From the NCBI GenBank assembly GCA_030220185.1, contig JASPKZ010007528.1:172501-236500 (forward strand): 64,000 bases of DNA, given 5' to 3'. Shown here in pieces: positions 19,293 to 29,567 of this stretch; the stretch's first letter is position 1, and the number at the start of each line of letters is the position of its first letter. The position numbers and the translations under genes were made by a program. The notes under the pieces are model-generated. The model was not told the DNA's origin, did no database searches, and saw only the letters and a program-made list of their open reading frames with translations. This DNA comes from Diploptera punctata (Eukaryota; Arthropoda; Insecta; Blattodea; Blaberidae).

Positions 19293-19400
19293 TCCGGGCT
19301 GTTGGCCGTGGTCTTGAGGCGTGTAGTTCCCCGACGTTTCGCCAGAGACTGCGTCCGGCATCCTCAAGGGTTGTCTTGAGACTGGCGATTTTGTCGAGTA
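19293..19400 (-). mobile_element. PLE-type 3' end with hammerhead-like motif, HHR-3 copy 3
   Basis: Reverse complement of the 14-128 segment, from the AGCCCGGAAATC end to GCCAGTCTCAAG. Confidence 0.55.
19330..19370 (-). ncRNA. Hammerhead-like motif, HHR-3 copy 3
   Basis: CCC/GGG stem I, TTGAGGA core, GCC/GGC helix II, GAAACGTC. Same core change as the other two copies. Confidence 0.45.
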
Positions 19401-19417
19401 CCTGCTCTATTTATACA

Positions 19418-19787
19418 TTTATCCGCGACATGTTCTCTGCACGGTCCGCATTCCTGGTTTCTCTCCTGCCATGGCATACTTGTAACCCACTTCTGAGGTT
19501 GGGGCGCCTGGAAGGCGGGGTTACGTTGCCCCGATGATATGATGGGTGATTATGATAATGGTGCGCCAGGAGAGTCCCTAATCCTAAGCTTAACCTAAGA
19601 TCAATATGAATGATGATGATTACGATGGCCATATGATTTCGGAGACCGTTTGGACATTAAAGTTTTCCTGGCATTTGTCTTACAGGTGAGGAAAAAACCC
19701 CGATAAAAACCTCACCCAGAAAAACTGTTCCGACCGGGCCCGCTGCGTGACAAGGCAGCACGCTACCTCGAGACCACAGCGGTGGAC
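19418..19787 (-). mobile_element. SINE-1b (SINE-1 head with a different 3' half)
   Basis: 19625-19787 is the SINE-1 head and body, with a deletion over the B box. From 19620 down to about 19418 the 3' half is the 1b type: GGATTAGGGACTCTCCTGGC-like, GTAACCCCGCCTTCCAGGCG and CCAACCTCAGAAGTGGGTTA. The same head/tail join is seen at 30923-31286 (+) and 41330-41713 (-). Confidence 0.78.
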
Positions 19788-19789
19788 TG

Positions 19790-19985
19790 CATAGTAATAT
19801 ACTATTACAATTATTTATTATTTTGAAAACACCATCGCGCAGAAAAATAATGTACAACGCACGTTTGTGAAGTGTTTCACAGAATCTCAGAAATTAAAAT
19901 CCTGGCTATCGCTCGGTTTTTAAAAAATTCCTAGCTTCTGTAAAAACCACTTCCCAACCTCGTATCGCAATGTACTATTTCTTTT
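19790..19985 (+). mobile_element. REP-1 3' part
   Basis: GAAAACACCATCGCGCAGAA through TCTGTAAAAACCACTTCCCA; matches 8660-8805. Confidence 0.7.
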
Positions 19986-20049
19986 TAAATAACTAGGGTT
20001 CGTAAGCTGAGGAAATTTTTATTTTATGTCAGAAGATTAGGTCCAAATT

Positions 20050-20054
20050 TATAT

Positions 20055-20095
<41 letters not shown>
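20050..20095. repeat. (TA)n microsatellite
   Basis: TA run with one phase break. Confidence 0.95.
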
Positions 20096-20098
<3 letters not shown>

Positions 20099-20226
20099 GT
20101 GATTGTAGACCAGAAAATGGTGGGTTTTATTACTCCTCCATGTCCTTTTCGACTTTTTTGTTTTGGCTTATTGGTCCTTGTTTAGCCTTTTTTAGGTCTT
20201 AGCGGTTTTTTTTTGTAACTTTGCCC

Positions 20227-20402
20227 TATGTAAATCGCCTCCCTCGAATAATCGTGAATGTTATTCTCCTACCTCATTCTTGGCCTGCCTAGTGGACGCT
20301 TTCCTTCTGGTTTCTCCGCAAGGTTTTTCGAATGGGGATTCGTGTTCCTTCGTGTCATGTGACCTGTACGTCGCAATCTACGAGACTTGACATACGCATT
20401 TG
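20227..20402 (-). mobile_element. LINE-A-like fragment, diverged
   Basis: The complement of RMRWEN-type (TTATTCTCCTACCTCATTCT), GRP and the RRLRW region (TCGCAATCTACGAGACTTGA) are recognisable, with about one change per six bases. Possibly a sister subfamily. Confidence 0.65.
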
Positions 20403-20511
20403 CGTTCGCTTTTATTTTAACTTCAATAAACATATTAGTTTGTAAGATCTCCTCTGTGCTGTATTGGATAATGTGTCAGTTTCCCGAATCCAGTTAGTGT
20501 TTTATTTACAT

Positions 20512-20872
20512 GTCATCATCATCATCCTCTTATCGTGTCCTCCTTTCGATTCCAAATACGCTTCCAACCATCTTTATCTTCCCATGCTTTGTTTCTTTTT
20601 AGTTCTTCCCAGTCCTATCCTCTCTCTTATAAACTTTTGTTCTCTTGTTTAATCCATCTTTCTCGTGGTCTATTCCGTGGTCGTTTTCCTTGAGATCTAA
20701 TAGTCTTTTCTTTTCCTTTCATTTTTTTTAGTCTAATTTTTTCTATGTATGTTATTTTTTCTATATTTTATGTCACCTGATTTTGTAATTCCTTATTCTA
20801 TCTCTCCTTGTTTTGTGTACCATTCCACGTAAGGATTTCATTTCTGTAACTTGGATTCTGGTCCGTAACAAC
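20512..20872 (-). mobile_element. Possible degraded RT tail with (GAT)n end
   Basis: Starts with TCATCATCATCATCC (complement of a GAT tail), as other LINE-B-group ends do. The body is pyrimidine-rich and lacks a clear GHVxRM motif, so this is tentative. Confidence 0.35.
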
Positions 20873-20877
20873 TCACA

Positions 20878-21225
20878 GATTTAAACAACATTGGAAAATC
20901 AAGCTATGCAAAACACGTTATCCATGAAGGACATCGCATGTTAAATATTGAAAACACCCTAACAGTAATGCACAGGGAAAATAATCCAGCGAAGATAAAC
21001 GTACTCGAAGAGATGGAAATCATGAAAGCAGCTCACAACAACGACAATCTGATGAACGAAAACGAACCCAATACATGCAACCCCCTCTACCAGATCTTCA
21101 GTCAAACACCAGTTTTGAATCCTGCCGATGTTGGGACAAGTCCCGAAAGCGCTACAGTTAAAAAATTAAATAAGTTGAGGAGACGGACCTTTCAGGTGAA
21201 TATTCCATAATTTTATATTTTAATT
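20878..21225 (+). mobile_element. PLE-1: Penelope-like 3' end with endonuclease C-terminus
   Basis: A frameshift near 20892 joins RFKQHWK to KSSYAKHVIHEGHRMLNIE. Then follow TLTVMHRENNPAKINVLEEM and EIMKAAHNNDNLMNENEPN. RFKxH...SxYAxHV...H...NVLEExEI is the pattern I know from the C-terminal GIY-YIG endonuclease region of Penelope-like elements. A hammerhead-like motif follows at 21122-21157, then the conserved AAGTTGAGGAGACGGACC. The RT domain is missing. Not active. Confidence 0.75.
21122..21157 (+). ncRNA. Hammerhead-like motif, PLE-1 single copy
   Basis: CTG/CAG stem I, core CCGATGT, GGGAC/GTCCC helix II, GAAA, AGC/GCU stem III. Two core changes, so probably inactive. Confidence 0.4.
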
Positions 21226-21301
21226 CACAGCAGGCCGTGAAAAAGGCGATAAGGCTTCCTCAGAGGTCTCTTAATTTCAGACTTGATATTAATTTCCAAG
21301 T

Positions 21302-21853
21302 CGTATACAGAGTGACTCACAATAAGTATTACAGACTTCTATGGGTTGTACTACTCCTGTCGAGTCAGTGGAAGATCTTGCATGAATTCTCGTGACAGTA
21401 GAAATTATTGAGCCCACACCAGGTCTTGTGGGACGTGTGTATGAAAACATGCGTCACAGGTACACTTTGTGCAACGAACAACACGTGGAACCACACTTGT
21501 AGTACAACCCCTAGAACTCTGTAATACTTATTCTGAAACACAAGACACGCGATATCAAGCCATTGTGTTCCGATCTTCAAATTTACTTTATATCAAAATG
21601 GTACATTTCCGGACATGGGTTCCTTGTCAAAACTCTATCAACTAAGTCCCCTCTACAACCCCTAGAAGTCTGTAATACTTATTCTGAAACACAAGACACG
21701 CGATATCAAGTCATTGTGTTCCGATCTTCAAACTTATTTTACATTGAAATGGTACATTTCCGGACATGGGTTCTTTATCAAAACTTTATCTACTAAGTCC
21801 CCTCTGCAACCCCTAGAAGTCTGTTATACTTATTGTGAATCACCCTGTATATA
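21302..21853. mobile_element. TIR-2: TA-flanked CAGGGTG-type transposon with internal 151-bp tandem repeat
   Basis: Left TACAGAGTGACTCACAATAA and right (complement) TACAGGGTGATTCACAATAA are about 45-bp inverted ends bordered by TA, as in Tc1/mariner-type elements. Inside are three tandem units starting CAACCCCTAGAA at 21505, 21656 and 21807, the third being the terminal repeat itself. No transposase frame. Confidence 0.7.
21504..21806. repeat. 151-bp direct repeat, two full units
   Basis: Units 21504-21654 and 21655-21805 differ at only a handful of bases. Each contains GACACGCGATATCAAG and GGTACATTTCCGGACATGGG. Confidence 0.9.
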
Positions 21854-21986
21854 CGATACGGGATCCACTGTTTTGCTTCCTCTAAGAGCACGCGAACTTG
21901 TCAACCAGAGGCGAGCATGTTAACCACTACAGGATAGGGATTCCCAGCTGTTATCATACAAATTTTCTTTAATTATTAAATTCGCG

Positions 21987-22640
21987 TCCACTGCTGTGGT
22001 CTCGAGGTAGCGTGCTGCCTTGTCACGCAGCGGGCCCGGGTTCGATCCTCGGTCGGGGCAGTTTTTTGCGTGAGGTTTTTATCGGGGTTTTTCCTCGCCT
22101 GTAAGACAAATGTCAGGAAAACTTTAAGGCCCAAACGGTCCCCGAAATCATATGGCCATTATCATCATCCTTATTATCATTATCATCATCATCCTTCACC
22201 GGTGTGGAAAGCAACGGGAAGCTACCACACCTACCATCCATCCATAGTAATTCTGCCCGAGGGCAGGTCCTTCACTGCAATCATAGCATTTCCATGCTAT
22301 GCTTGCAGCTTTACTAGGGAATTGTAGGTGTGGTAGCTTCCCGTTGCTTTCCACACCAGTGAAGGATGATGATGATAAGGATGATGATGATGGCCATATG
22401 ATTTGGGCCTTAAAGTTTTCCTGACATTTGTCTTACAGGCGAGGAAAAACCCGGATGAAAACCTCACCAAGAAAAACTGCCCCAACCGGGGATCGAACCC
22501 GGGCCCGCTGCGTGAGAAGGCAGCACGCTACCTCGAGACCTGGACTACAATTCCTTAGTAAAGCTGCAAGCATAGCATGAAAATGCTATGATTGCAGTGA
22601 AATGCCTGCCTTCGGGCAGAATTACTATGGATGGATGGAT
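21987..22640 (+). mobile_element. SINE-1 (outer copy), split by an opposite SINE-1
   Basis: Outer parts are 21987-22234 and 22546-22640. An 11-bp TTAAATTCGCG flanks the whole (21976-21986 and 22640-22650). B box GGGTTCGATCCTC. Without the insert it is a normal SINE-1. Confidence 0.88.
22235..22545 (-). mobile_element. SINE-1 (inner copy)
   Basis: Minus-strand full copy, end CTATGGATGGATG at 22235, head at 22545. B box GGGTTCGATCCCC intact. CTAC occurs at both joints. Confidence 0.88.
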
Positions 22641-22865
22641 TAAATTCGCGAAATACTAATTTATCATGTCAATTGATTAAATGGGTGTCGGACCGCGGTG
22701 AAAACAAAATCATGTGTAACTAAGTTATTGTATATTGTGTGATTTAACACGCATTTAAGGAACTTTTACTCGTTTGTTTTTCAACTGTTTTATAAATATT
22801 AAATACAGGGTGCGGCATAAGCAGTTAACCACTGCACATTTTTGCAAAGGGAAGAAATCAGATTG

Positions 22866-23135
22866 GTTGAAACTTCTTCTTCTTCACGGTTTAAGCTTAT
22901 TTTCTAGCCTGTTGCGGCTCAAAATTGTTGCTCTTTCCATCTTTTCCTTGGTCTTCCCAAACTTGTTCTTCCTCGTGGTGAATAGCTGTATGCTGCTTTT
23001 GGTATTCTATTCTCAGTCATCCTTGCCAAGTGTTCTTTCCAGTTTGTTCTGTATTTCTCTATTGTTGTGTTTAATTCCTCTATTATTGGTTGAAAATGGG
23101 GTTTGAATAAGGGACCTTTAGAATATAATCTCAAA
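22866..23135 (-). mobile_element. LINE-S 3' end
   Basis: Minus strand: IIEELNTTIEKYRTNWKEHL, ARMTENRIPKAAYSYSPRGR, TSLGRPRKRWKEQQF, stop, then a GAAGAAGAAG tail. 5'-truncated. Confidence 0.8.
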
Positions 23136-23194
23136 CACTACTGAAACAACAATGGAAGTCACTTTGAACAATTTCGGTAGTAGCTTATGTTATG

Positions 23195-23393
23195 TGATTC
23201 CGTGCTATGTGACCGTGGTTCATTACTGGTGTTCCGACCAGGCGCTCCAACACCTAGAACTACTCGCCGCCACCAGGCGCTCCAACACCTAGAACTACTC
23301 GCCGCCACTGAAGATGCCCTCCGTAGTTGAGGGAGAAACGTCTGGTAGCAACACCAGTCACGGACCACGGCCACATAGCCCGGAATCACTCAA
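23195..23393 (+). mobile_element. Hammerhead-bearing inverted-end element (family HHR-4)
   Basis: Left GTGATTCCGTGCTATGTGAC and right (complement) GTGATTCCGGGCTATGTGGC begin inverted ends of about 45 bp that run to TGGTGTT. Within is a 36-bp direct repeat starting ACCAGGCGCTCCAACACC (23237 and 23273) and a hammerhead motif. The size and layout resemble PLE terminal units or retrozyme-like elements. Confidence 0.6.
23301..23349 (+). ncRNA. Hammerhead-like ribozyme motif, HHR-4
   Basis: Core CTGAAGA (23308-23314) matches CUGANGA. Helix II is CCCTC/GAGGG plus T-A with one bulged G. GAAA is at 23335-23338. Stem III is the minimal palindrome ACGU, C at 23342 is the cleavage base (GUC). Stem I pairs GCCGCCA with TGGTAGC (five Watson-Crick pairs, one G-U, one mismatch). 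All core bases fit; best-formed with the PLE-2 copy. Minimal stem III implies it would act as a dimer. Confidence 0.65.
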
Positions 23394-23615
23394 CATTATG
23401 ATTACCGGCCATGGAAGCCTGCATTCCGCAATGTCGGTAGTTGTTTTCTGTATAGATGTTGTAAGCTACAGAAAATAATATACTTGTATTTTCAGTTAAC
23501 CGACTTATGCTACACCCTGTATATTCAACCAATGCATGTTATTGCCAATTTGAGAGTTAAGTACAGGTTGTGGGTTGGGTTTCGCTCTGCCTCTTTAAGA
23601 ACATTAATTACTAAT

Positions 23616-23787
23616 GTAGCGTAGTGGTTAAGGCACTGAGCTACAAGTTGAAAGGTCAGGGGTTCGAGTCCCGGTGGGGTCAGGATTTTTAAACTGACCC
23701 AAACCTTCTGGCGGCACTATTGCCCTGGGGTCGGCTCAGCCTCTAACGGAAATGAGTACCAGACACTTGTTCTGGGGTAAAGGCACT
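23616..23787 (+). mobile_element. SINE-4, head half
   Basis: From GTAGCGTAGTGGTTAAGGC to GGGGTAAAGGC, then the next SINE-4 begins. B box GGTTCGAGTCC. Confidence 0.8.
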
Positions 23788-24070
23788 AATGTAGCGTTGT
23801 GGTTAAGGCTACAAGCTGGAAGGTCCAAGGTTCGAGTCCCGGTGGGGTCAGGATTTTTAAACTGACCCAAACCTTCTGGCGGCACTATTGCCCTGGGGTC
23901 GGCACAGCCTCTAACGGAAATGAGTACCAGACACTTGTTCTGGGGTAAAGGTGGCCGTCACGCAGGGCTGACAACACGGCTGGCATAAAGTGCCGATTGT
24001 TCAGAAAAGTGGGAGCCTTAACCTCCTACTACCCCAAGGGCCTGTAGTGGGATTACTTTACTTTACTTTA
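23788..24070 (+). mobile_element. SINE-4, second tandem unit
   Basis: Begins with the same ACTAATGTAGCG as the first and continues to the SINE end CTTTACTTTACTTTA. Head has a small deletion after GGTTAAGG. Direct head-to-head-half tandem of 175 bp. Confidence 0.8.
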
Positions 24071-24519
24071 AGAAGCAGATAAATCGGGTTAAGAAACCTG
24101 AAACTTTGGTTGAAGGACTACGTCACGGTAATCACGTTACCGCTTGTACTGCCATTTGACGTGATTCTTAGGAGATCTTGAGCTACGCACGAATTTGTGT
24201 CTTGTCATTCAGGAACAAGATTTGTTAGATGCAAAAAAAAAATAGAATTGGGTTGAGAAAATTATGAAACCGAGGAGTTGACTTAGAATTTCACAATATT
24301 CAACTTCAAACCACAGGGAATCATCATCTTGCTGGGTTTTCTTACATCGTCAACGGAAATCATGGGTTGGTATTTCATTATGTGGATCCATACCGTTTTA
24401 TCAAGAGTGAAAATGGTATAAACATATAATAAAGTCATGATTATTGGTAAATACACAAAGATACTATGACCAAACAAGATAAAGAGTATATAAATAAATT
24501 AAAAATATATATATATATA
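24071..24519. other. Unassigned
   Basis: AT-rich, includes a (TA)n tract at 24506-24527. No gene seen. Confidence 0.4.
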
Positions 24520-24750
24520 TATATAATCAACGAACAAATTTTAGAACAATTAAAAGTAGAATCAGTAGAAGAAAAACCCAACAGATATAAATTAAACTCG
24601 CTACACCATGTAAAAAAATGGATAATTCAAGAATCCCAAAAATGATGATGCAATATAAACCCAAAGAACATCGTCGACCCGAAGACCTCTTAAAACACTG
24701 CTAGATGGGGCCGAAACAGGTCTAAAAAGGCATAATTCGTGGCGCATAAT
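24520..24750 (+). mobile_element. LINE-B 3' end, uninterrupted
   Basis: INEQILEQLKVESVEEKPNR, YKLNSLHHVKKWIIQE and downstream KPKEHRRP-type coding with shifts. It supplies the empty-site reference for the nested LINE-A at 2862-3116. Tail short (ATAATGATAATC). Confidence 0.75.
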
Positions 24751-27085
24751 AATGATAATCAATGATAAGATATAAAACCGGAGCAAGTTAAAAAGGATTT
24801 CACAATCGAAAATTTTGAATAAAATCCCCGGCCGGCCAACCTGATTGGGTTTTTCATTGTTTTCCTCATACGTCACGAAAAAAAATGGTAGATTAATTTT
24901 ATTACCACGGCCTATATCACCATTTCATAATATAGTTAAAAATTAAATCAGAGATCTTCTAGAGAAAAAACGATAAAAAAGCAGCGCACTGTACGCAGCT
25001 AAAGGTACCGGACTCGTGACCTTAGTTGTTAAAAGCGTGTGTAAATAAAGATTTCATAAAATTAGATCGAAAACTAATCAAAAAGGTATATTTTTTAAAA
25101 TTAGTATTAATAATTAAGTTAAAATTGTCCTTTATGCTATTCCTTATAAGGTGTGTAACATTTCCCTTTAATTTTGTCTATGAAAATAATGACAACTTAC
25201 GTTTATTTTTATTTTTAAATAAAAATTATAATTTTATTAAAAATGATGTCTTTTTTTATAATTTATTATTTAGTTTCATAAAGAACATGGTTGAATAAAA
25301 TCCCCGATTATTATTCACTACTACTAGATCATTTCAAGAAATTCCAAAAAAAAAAGTTAATATTTGATCTAAATTTAAAAAAATGAACAAACTAGACATA
25401 TTAATAATTATCATATAAAACTTCCCTCATTAGAGGATTGCCACAAGGACAAAGTAATATCGACTATTTTCGAAATTGATTAAATACATTTTAAAATTTT
25501 CCAAATTGTAAATTAAGTATATTCTATAAAGTATAAATTTTGTAAAGATGGTTTCTTAAAATTGAAATTGACCCTCTAATGGTAGCTATAAAACAGATAT
25601 CACGATATTAGAAGGAACTGACATACAATTCTAGAATTCATGTTTGTAATCATTTTAAATTCGTTACTATGACAACCAGGAATACAAGTTTCGTCCAGGT
25701 TTTTGGGTGATGGGAGATGGAGAGGGGAGGATAACAATCCCGGGGGGGTGTACAAGTAAGAGGGGAAAGGATGTACATTCCTCACGTACCCCTCCCATCG
25801 TCTGAAGACCCGCTCAAATTCAAAACCATGGAGCACATTACCTTCCCTAGAACATGTGACCAATTCATAATGACAACTCTAAACATTTGCTTCTACTCAA
25901 CATTTTCACAGAACGTATACATGCAATGACAAATTCAACACACCAGTTCCATGAAATACACAGCCATCGCTATAGCAACATGTACGTGAAAAACATAATC
26001 ATTAAAATGGCGTAATTTTATATTTTTATAAACTAAATATAAATTGTAACTTTGCCTTCACTGCGTTACTTCGATCCATGCTCGCGAAGTGAAACATGAC
26101 CACTATGGACGGTGTTATTAAAAACAGCACATTTTTCATGAAACTGGTGATAAAATGGAATATTTCTTACCTGGACGTCACACCACATTGTTGTCTAAGT
26201 TAACCGGAAGCCATAGCCGTCTATAAGAGCCGGCTTAAACATATCACTATAGCACAACTATGTTCTCCTAGCGCCATACAGTCGCCTTACTGAGTTCAGT
26301 TCAGACATCAGCCGCTCGCATCGCTCCCACGTCCCATTCCCCTTGTTCCCCCCGCCATCTATACTCCGATACCAGTCCGTTAGGTTCTCATCGGCACGTC
26401 ACGTCAATACCCGAACTAGCTTCGGCTATACTCGGCCCATGCGGATTAGCTTTCCAAGGCCCTCACACCACATAACGGCTCGTCACGGCAAGTTCTAACT
26501 ATTTCCTTCACTTGTTTGTTTCATTCCGACCGAATGTTCTTGAAATATTCGGTTATTTTCGTGCATCTTCGTGTTATAAATTTTTAGTCGGGAATAGTCG
26601 GTAACAATCGGGTTGGTTGGCGTGGAATTATCTTCCGTAGCAGAGTGATTCGGCTATGTTCGGTTTGTATGACCCGAAAGCCTTGGGCTGTGACGAAATT
26701 GTCATGACGTGTATAGCAGGCGCAAGCGGGTCGATGCAGTATCTGGGATAAAGCTACCCAGCTCTCTTTCCCCTCCCATCATGGAAATGTTAGGTTTTAA
26801 CGAAAACGGGGCTGGCTGTCCCTAGCCGCGATAAACAATGGTTTCATCGTCCCCGTCGACTGTGCTGCTCTCTATATGAGCTTCAGAGCTGCAATGACTG
26901 TATGCACTCATCATCAAAGCCGCAACGTTTTCCTACGCACTTATCAGCAATCTAATTGGGAAGAACTATTATTTTGAATAAAGGATATACAATGTTCCAG
27001 GGCTGTACAATACATATACTTGAAGGCCTGCTAAAAGTAGTTCATAACAAGTTGGAAGAAGAAATTCGTATTTTATTTAATGACG
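24751..27085. other. Unassigned 2.3-kb block
   Basis: 24.8-26.1 kb is AT-rich. 26.15-26.9 kb is more GC-rich and CpG-containing (TCCCACGTCCCATTCCCC near 26327, reappearing near 46936). I see no exon with convincing codons or splice context, no repeat over 30 bp shared with the rest of the window apart from that motif. It may be unique host DNA. Confidence 0.4.
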
Positions 27086-27087
27086 CT

Positions 27088-27445
27088 TTTAAGCAAAGAT
27101 AGATGAACAGAGAGGTGAATGGAGAAGACTGCATAACAATGAACTACATGGTCTTTATAGGAAGCCAGATATAATAGGAATAGTTAAGTCTCATATACTG
27201 CGATGAGCAGGACACGTGGCATGAATGGAGAATGAAAGAGGTGCACGGGAGCTTCTTGTAGGAAAGCCAGAGGGAAGACGCCCAGTTGGTAGACCAAGAA
27301 TGAGGCGGGAGAATAACATTAATCACAATTTGAGGGAAGTAGATTATACAGGGAATGATTGGAAAACATTAACTCTGGATAGGGATGCATGGAGAGCTTA
27401 TGTCCGCGAGACCATGAACCTACAGGTTCATTAGAGCCAGTAACA
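27088..27445 (+). mobile_element. LINE-A 3' fragment
   Basis: AGATAGATGAACAGAGAGG (RxDEQ) onward. Frame RGARELLVGKPEGRRPVGRP, RRENNINHNLREVDYTGNDW, WRAYVRETMNLQVH. Upstream part has stop codons in VKSHILR (CGATGAGCAGG). Confidence 0.83.
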
Positions 27446-27659
27446 TACCTATTTAGACGCTTTTTAACACCTTAAGTCATTACCATCGCCTAGTTAAAGG
27501 TGGACAAGTTTTGGCGTATGTTCTTATACGTGCCGTGAATCTATGACACATATTTTCAGAACGAAGCTATACCCAAGATTTTTAAAAATAGGCAAAGTGA
27601 TCCCACGACGTGTCTTGGGAAGTTAAGGCTTTCACCGTTCTAGACAATCAACAAGGTAT

Positions 27660-27815
27660 GTCAGTCCAACGTGCCGGCCGGCTTTACCCGCAGAACAAAT
27701 CATCTGTCAGAGGCTGAGTCCACTGAAGCCACGGTGCCGCCAAAATGTTTAGATCGGTTTATAAATCCTGATCCCATCAGGACTCGAAATCACGACCTTC
27801 CGGCTTGTAGCGTAC
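27660..27815 (-). mobile_element. SINE-4, decayed
   Basis: Complement of TACGCTACAAGCCGGAAGG, then ATTTCGAGTCC B-box remnant, TGATGGGATCAGGATT and CGGCGGCACCGTGG. Old copy. Confidence 0.6.
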
Positions 27816-28053
27816 CGTATATTTATATATTCTTTTTTTTTTTTTAATGAACATTGCGAGTCTGTCTTTTTCGGCCAAGTAGTTTTTGAATCAAAAAAGG
27901 ACAAACAGACACTCAGTATAAAGTTAAAATGGGGCCGTTGAAGAAAAAGCACTTAAAGTCTCGCCTTCTCCACTTCGCGGCGTTGCAACGCCGAGTCCAC
28001 AAACTCACCACTGTGCATTTGTTTCCTTGTGTCCGGAAAACCACTTCATTTAT
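27816..28053. other. Unassigned
   Basis: T-rich run near 27830 and no recognised element. Confidence 0.4.
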
Positions 28054-28778
28054 CATAAGTAATGCCTCAAGTTATTTCCAAATTATCGATAAACTCACGA
28101 AGTGAGGAGTGAATTTACCTAGAGAATTTGGAAATCAAAAATTGCATTGTTAGGACTATTTAACGAATAAAATTAAGCTGTTTACTCACAAATCATTGTT
28201 TAAATTTAGTTATTTTAAAATATTTATATATATAATGTAAACGGCGATGTTTGAAAACAAATGAGAAACGATTGGTACGCTTCATTTGCTTCTTTTGTTC
28301 ATCAATGCAACCAGATCATATTATTTATAGCTAAAGGAACGCAATATTGTAAGAATGCACTTTAGTGGAGAAAAAATGAAACACATCACACTGTAGAGTA
28401 ATTAATTTCTGATGTCCTATGATAATTATATTTTTCTGGAATGTTATTTCCTGGGAAAAAAATACATTTAAGAAAGTGGATTTTTTTTTGTGGTATAATC
28501 AATTGCTACAAATATTTTTATATTAATTCCCGAATTTGCTATGTGTTGACATTCATGCACTATATATACAATCTGGTAGCCGTATTTCTTGCAGAGTCAG
28601 TCACTGCGAAATAATGCTATGACCTATTCACAATGTTAAAAAGGAGATTCTTTCTTTATTATGATAAACTTTAGTTGGTAAATTCTAGGCGAAACACGAC
28701 TGTGATTGGTTGTAAATAAAAAAAATCATTGAAATGTGGTTGGTCATTGAGCCCCATTTGGGGAATGAGTTAAATAGT
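28054..28778 (+). mobile_element. REP-2, full-length form
   Basis: CATAAGTAATGCCTCAAGTT to GGGGAATGAGTTAAATAGT. The middle contains ACAATCTGGTAGCCGTATTT and TAGTGGAGAAAAAATGAAAC, absent from shorter copies. No open frame. Confidence 0.75.
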
Positions 28779-29350
28779 CATAAGTAATGCCACGAGTGAT
28801 TTCCAAATTATCTAGAGAATTTGGAAATCAAGAATGGCATTTGTTAGAACTATTTAACGAATAAAATTACTCACAAATCATTATTTAAATATAGTTATTT
28901 TTGAATATTTATATATTTAATGCACACGCCGATGTTTGAAAACAAATCAGAAATGTGAAGTTATATACATTCACTGCAACTTGATCATATTATTTATTGC
29001 CAAATAGGATGGCAATAATGTAAGAAAGCACCCTAGTGGAGAAATAATGAAACATATTAAGCTGTAGGCCTATATTATAATCCAACATTGTAGGTTTTAT
29101 TCATTAATTTTTTTAGTAAACAACGCAGTAAAATCAAGGAATCTGTTCACTATTTGCTATATTCAATGTATTTGTTGAAGAAAAATAATGCTCTGAGCTG
29201 AGAATATAAAAAAGGAGATTTCATTATCACAAAAGCAGGAGCTGATAAACAGAAATCGATAAATAGCGAGGTCAAACACGACTGCCATTGATTGTAAAAC
29301 AAAAATCATTGAAAAGTGATTGGTCATTTGAGGCGTGAATTAAATAGTCA
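28779..29350 (+). mobile_element. REP-2, second copy in direct tandem
   Basis: Starts CATAAGTAATGCCACGAG exactly where the first ends; lacks part of the terminal hairpin and of the middle. Confidence 0.75.
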
Positions 29351-29567
29351 AGGATGTAATGTTCTTTAAAAGACTCGTTTTCAGCTTCATAGCACCAAAG
29401 GTCTCAAATCTTAACTGCTATATTTCCAAGATATTATAACTTCATTTTTTAATTTTAAAAAAGGTATTGCAACAAGGTTTTGGTTATGATTCAGTAAGAC
29501 AGTGTTTAGACGAATAAATTATATAACTTCACAATAGAATTATAATGTGTAGGGATTTAGAAAATGA
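29351..29567. other. Unassigned
   Basis: Short AT-rich spacer. Confidence 0.4.

Larger units (their letters stand above)
22804..23521. mobile_element. TIR-3: TA-flanked CAGGGTG-type transposon carrying a LINE tail and a hammerhead element
   Basis: Left CAGGGTGCGGCATAAGCAGT and right (complement) CAGGGTGTAGCATAAGTCGG start 25-bp inverted ends that both reach GTTAAC. TA lies outside both (22804-22805 and 23520-23521). Contains LINE-S at 22866-23135 and the HHR-4 unit at 23195-23393. No transposase. Confidence 0.72.

Noticed and set aside
25026..25298. 90-codon open frame in AT-rich DNA
   Set aside because: Lys/Phe/Leu-rich composition follows from AT content; no motif or homolog.
26150..26950. 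Possible first exon or CpG-type promoter
   Set aside because: GC is higher than around it, but I see no start, splice or codon evidence.
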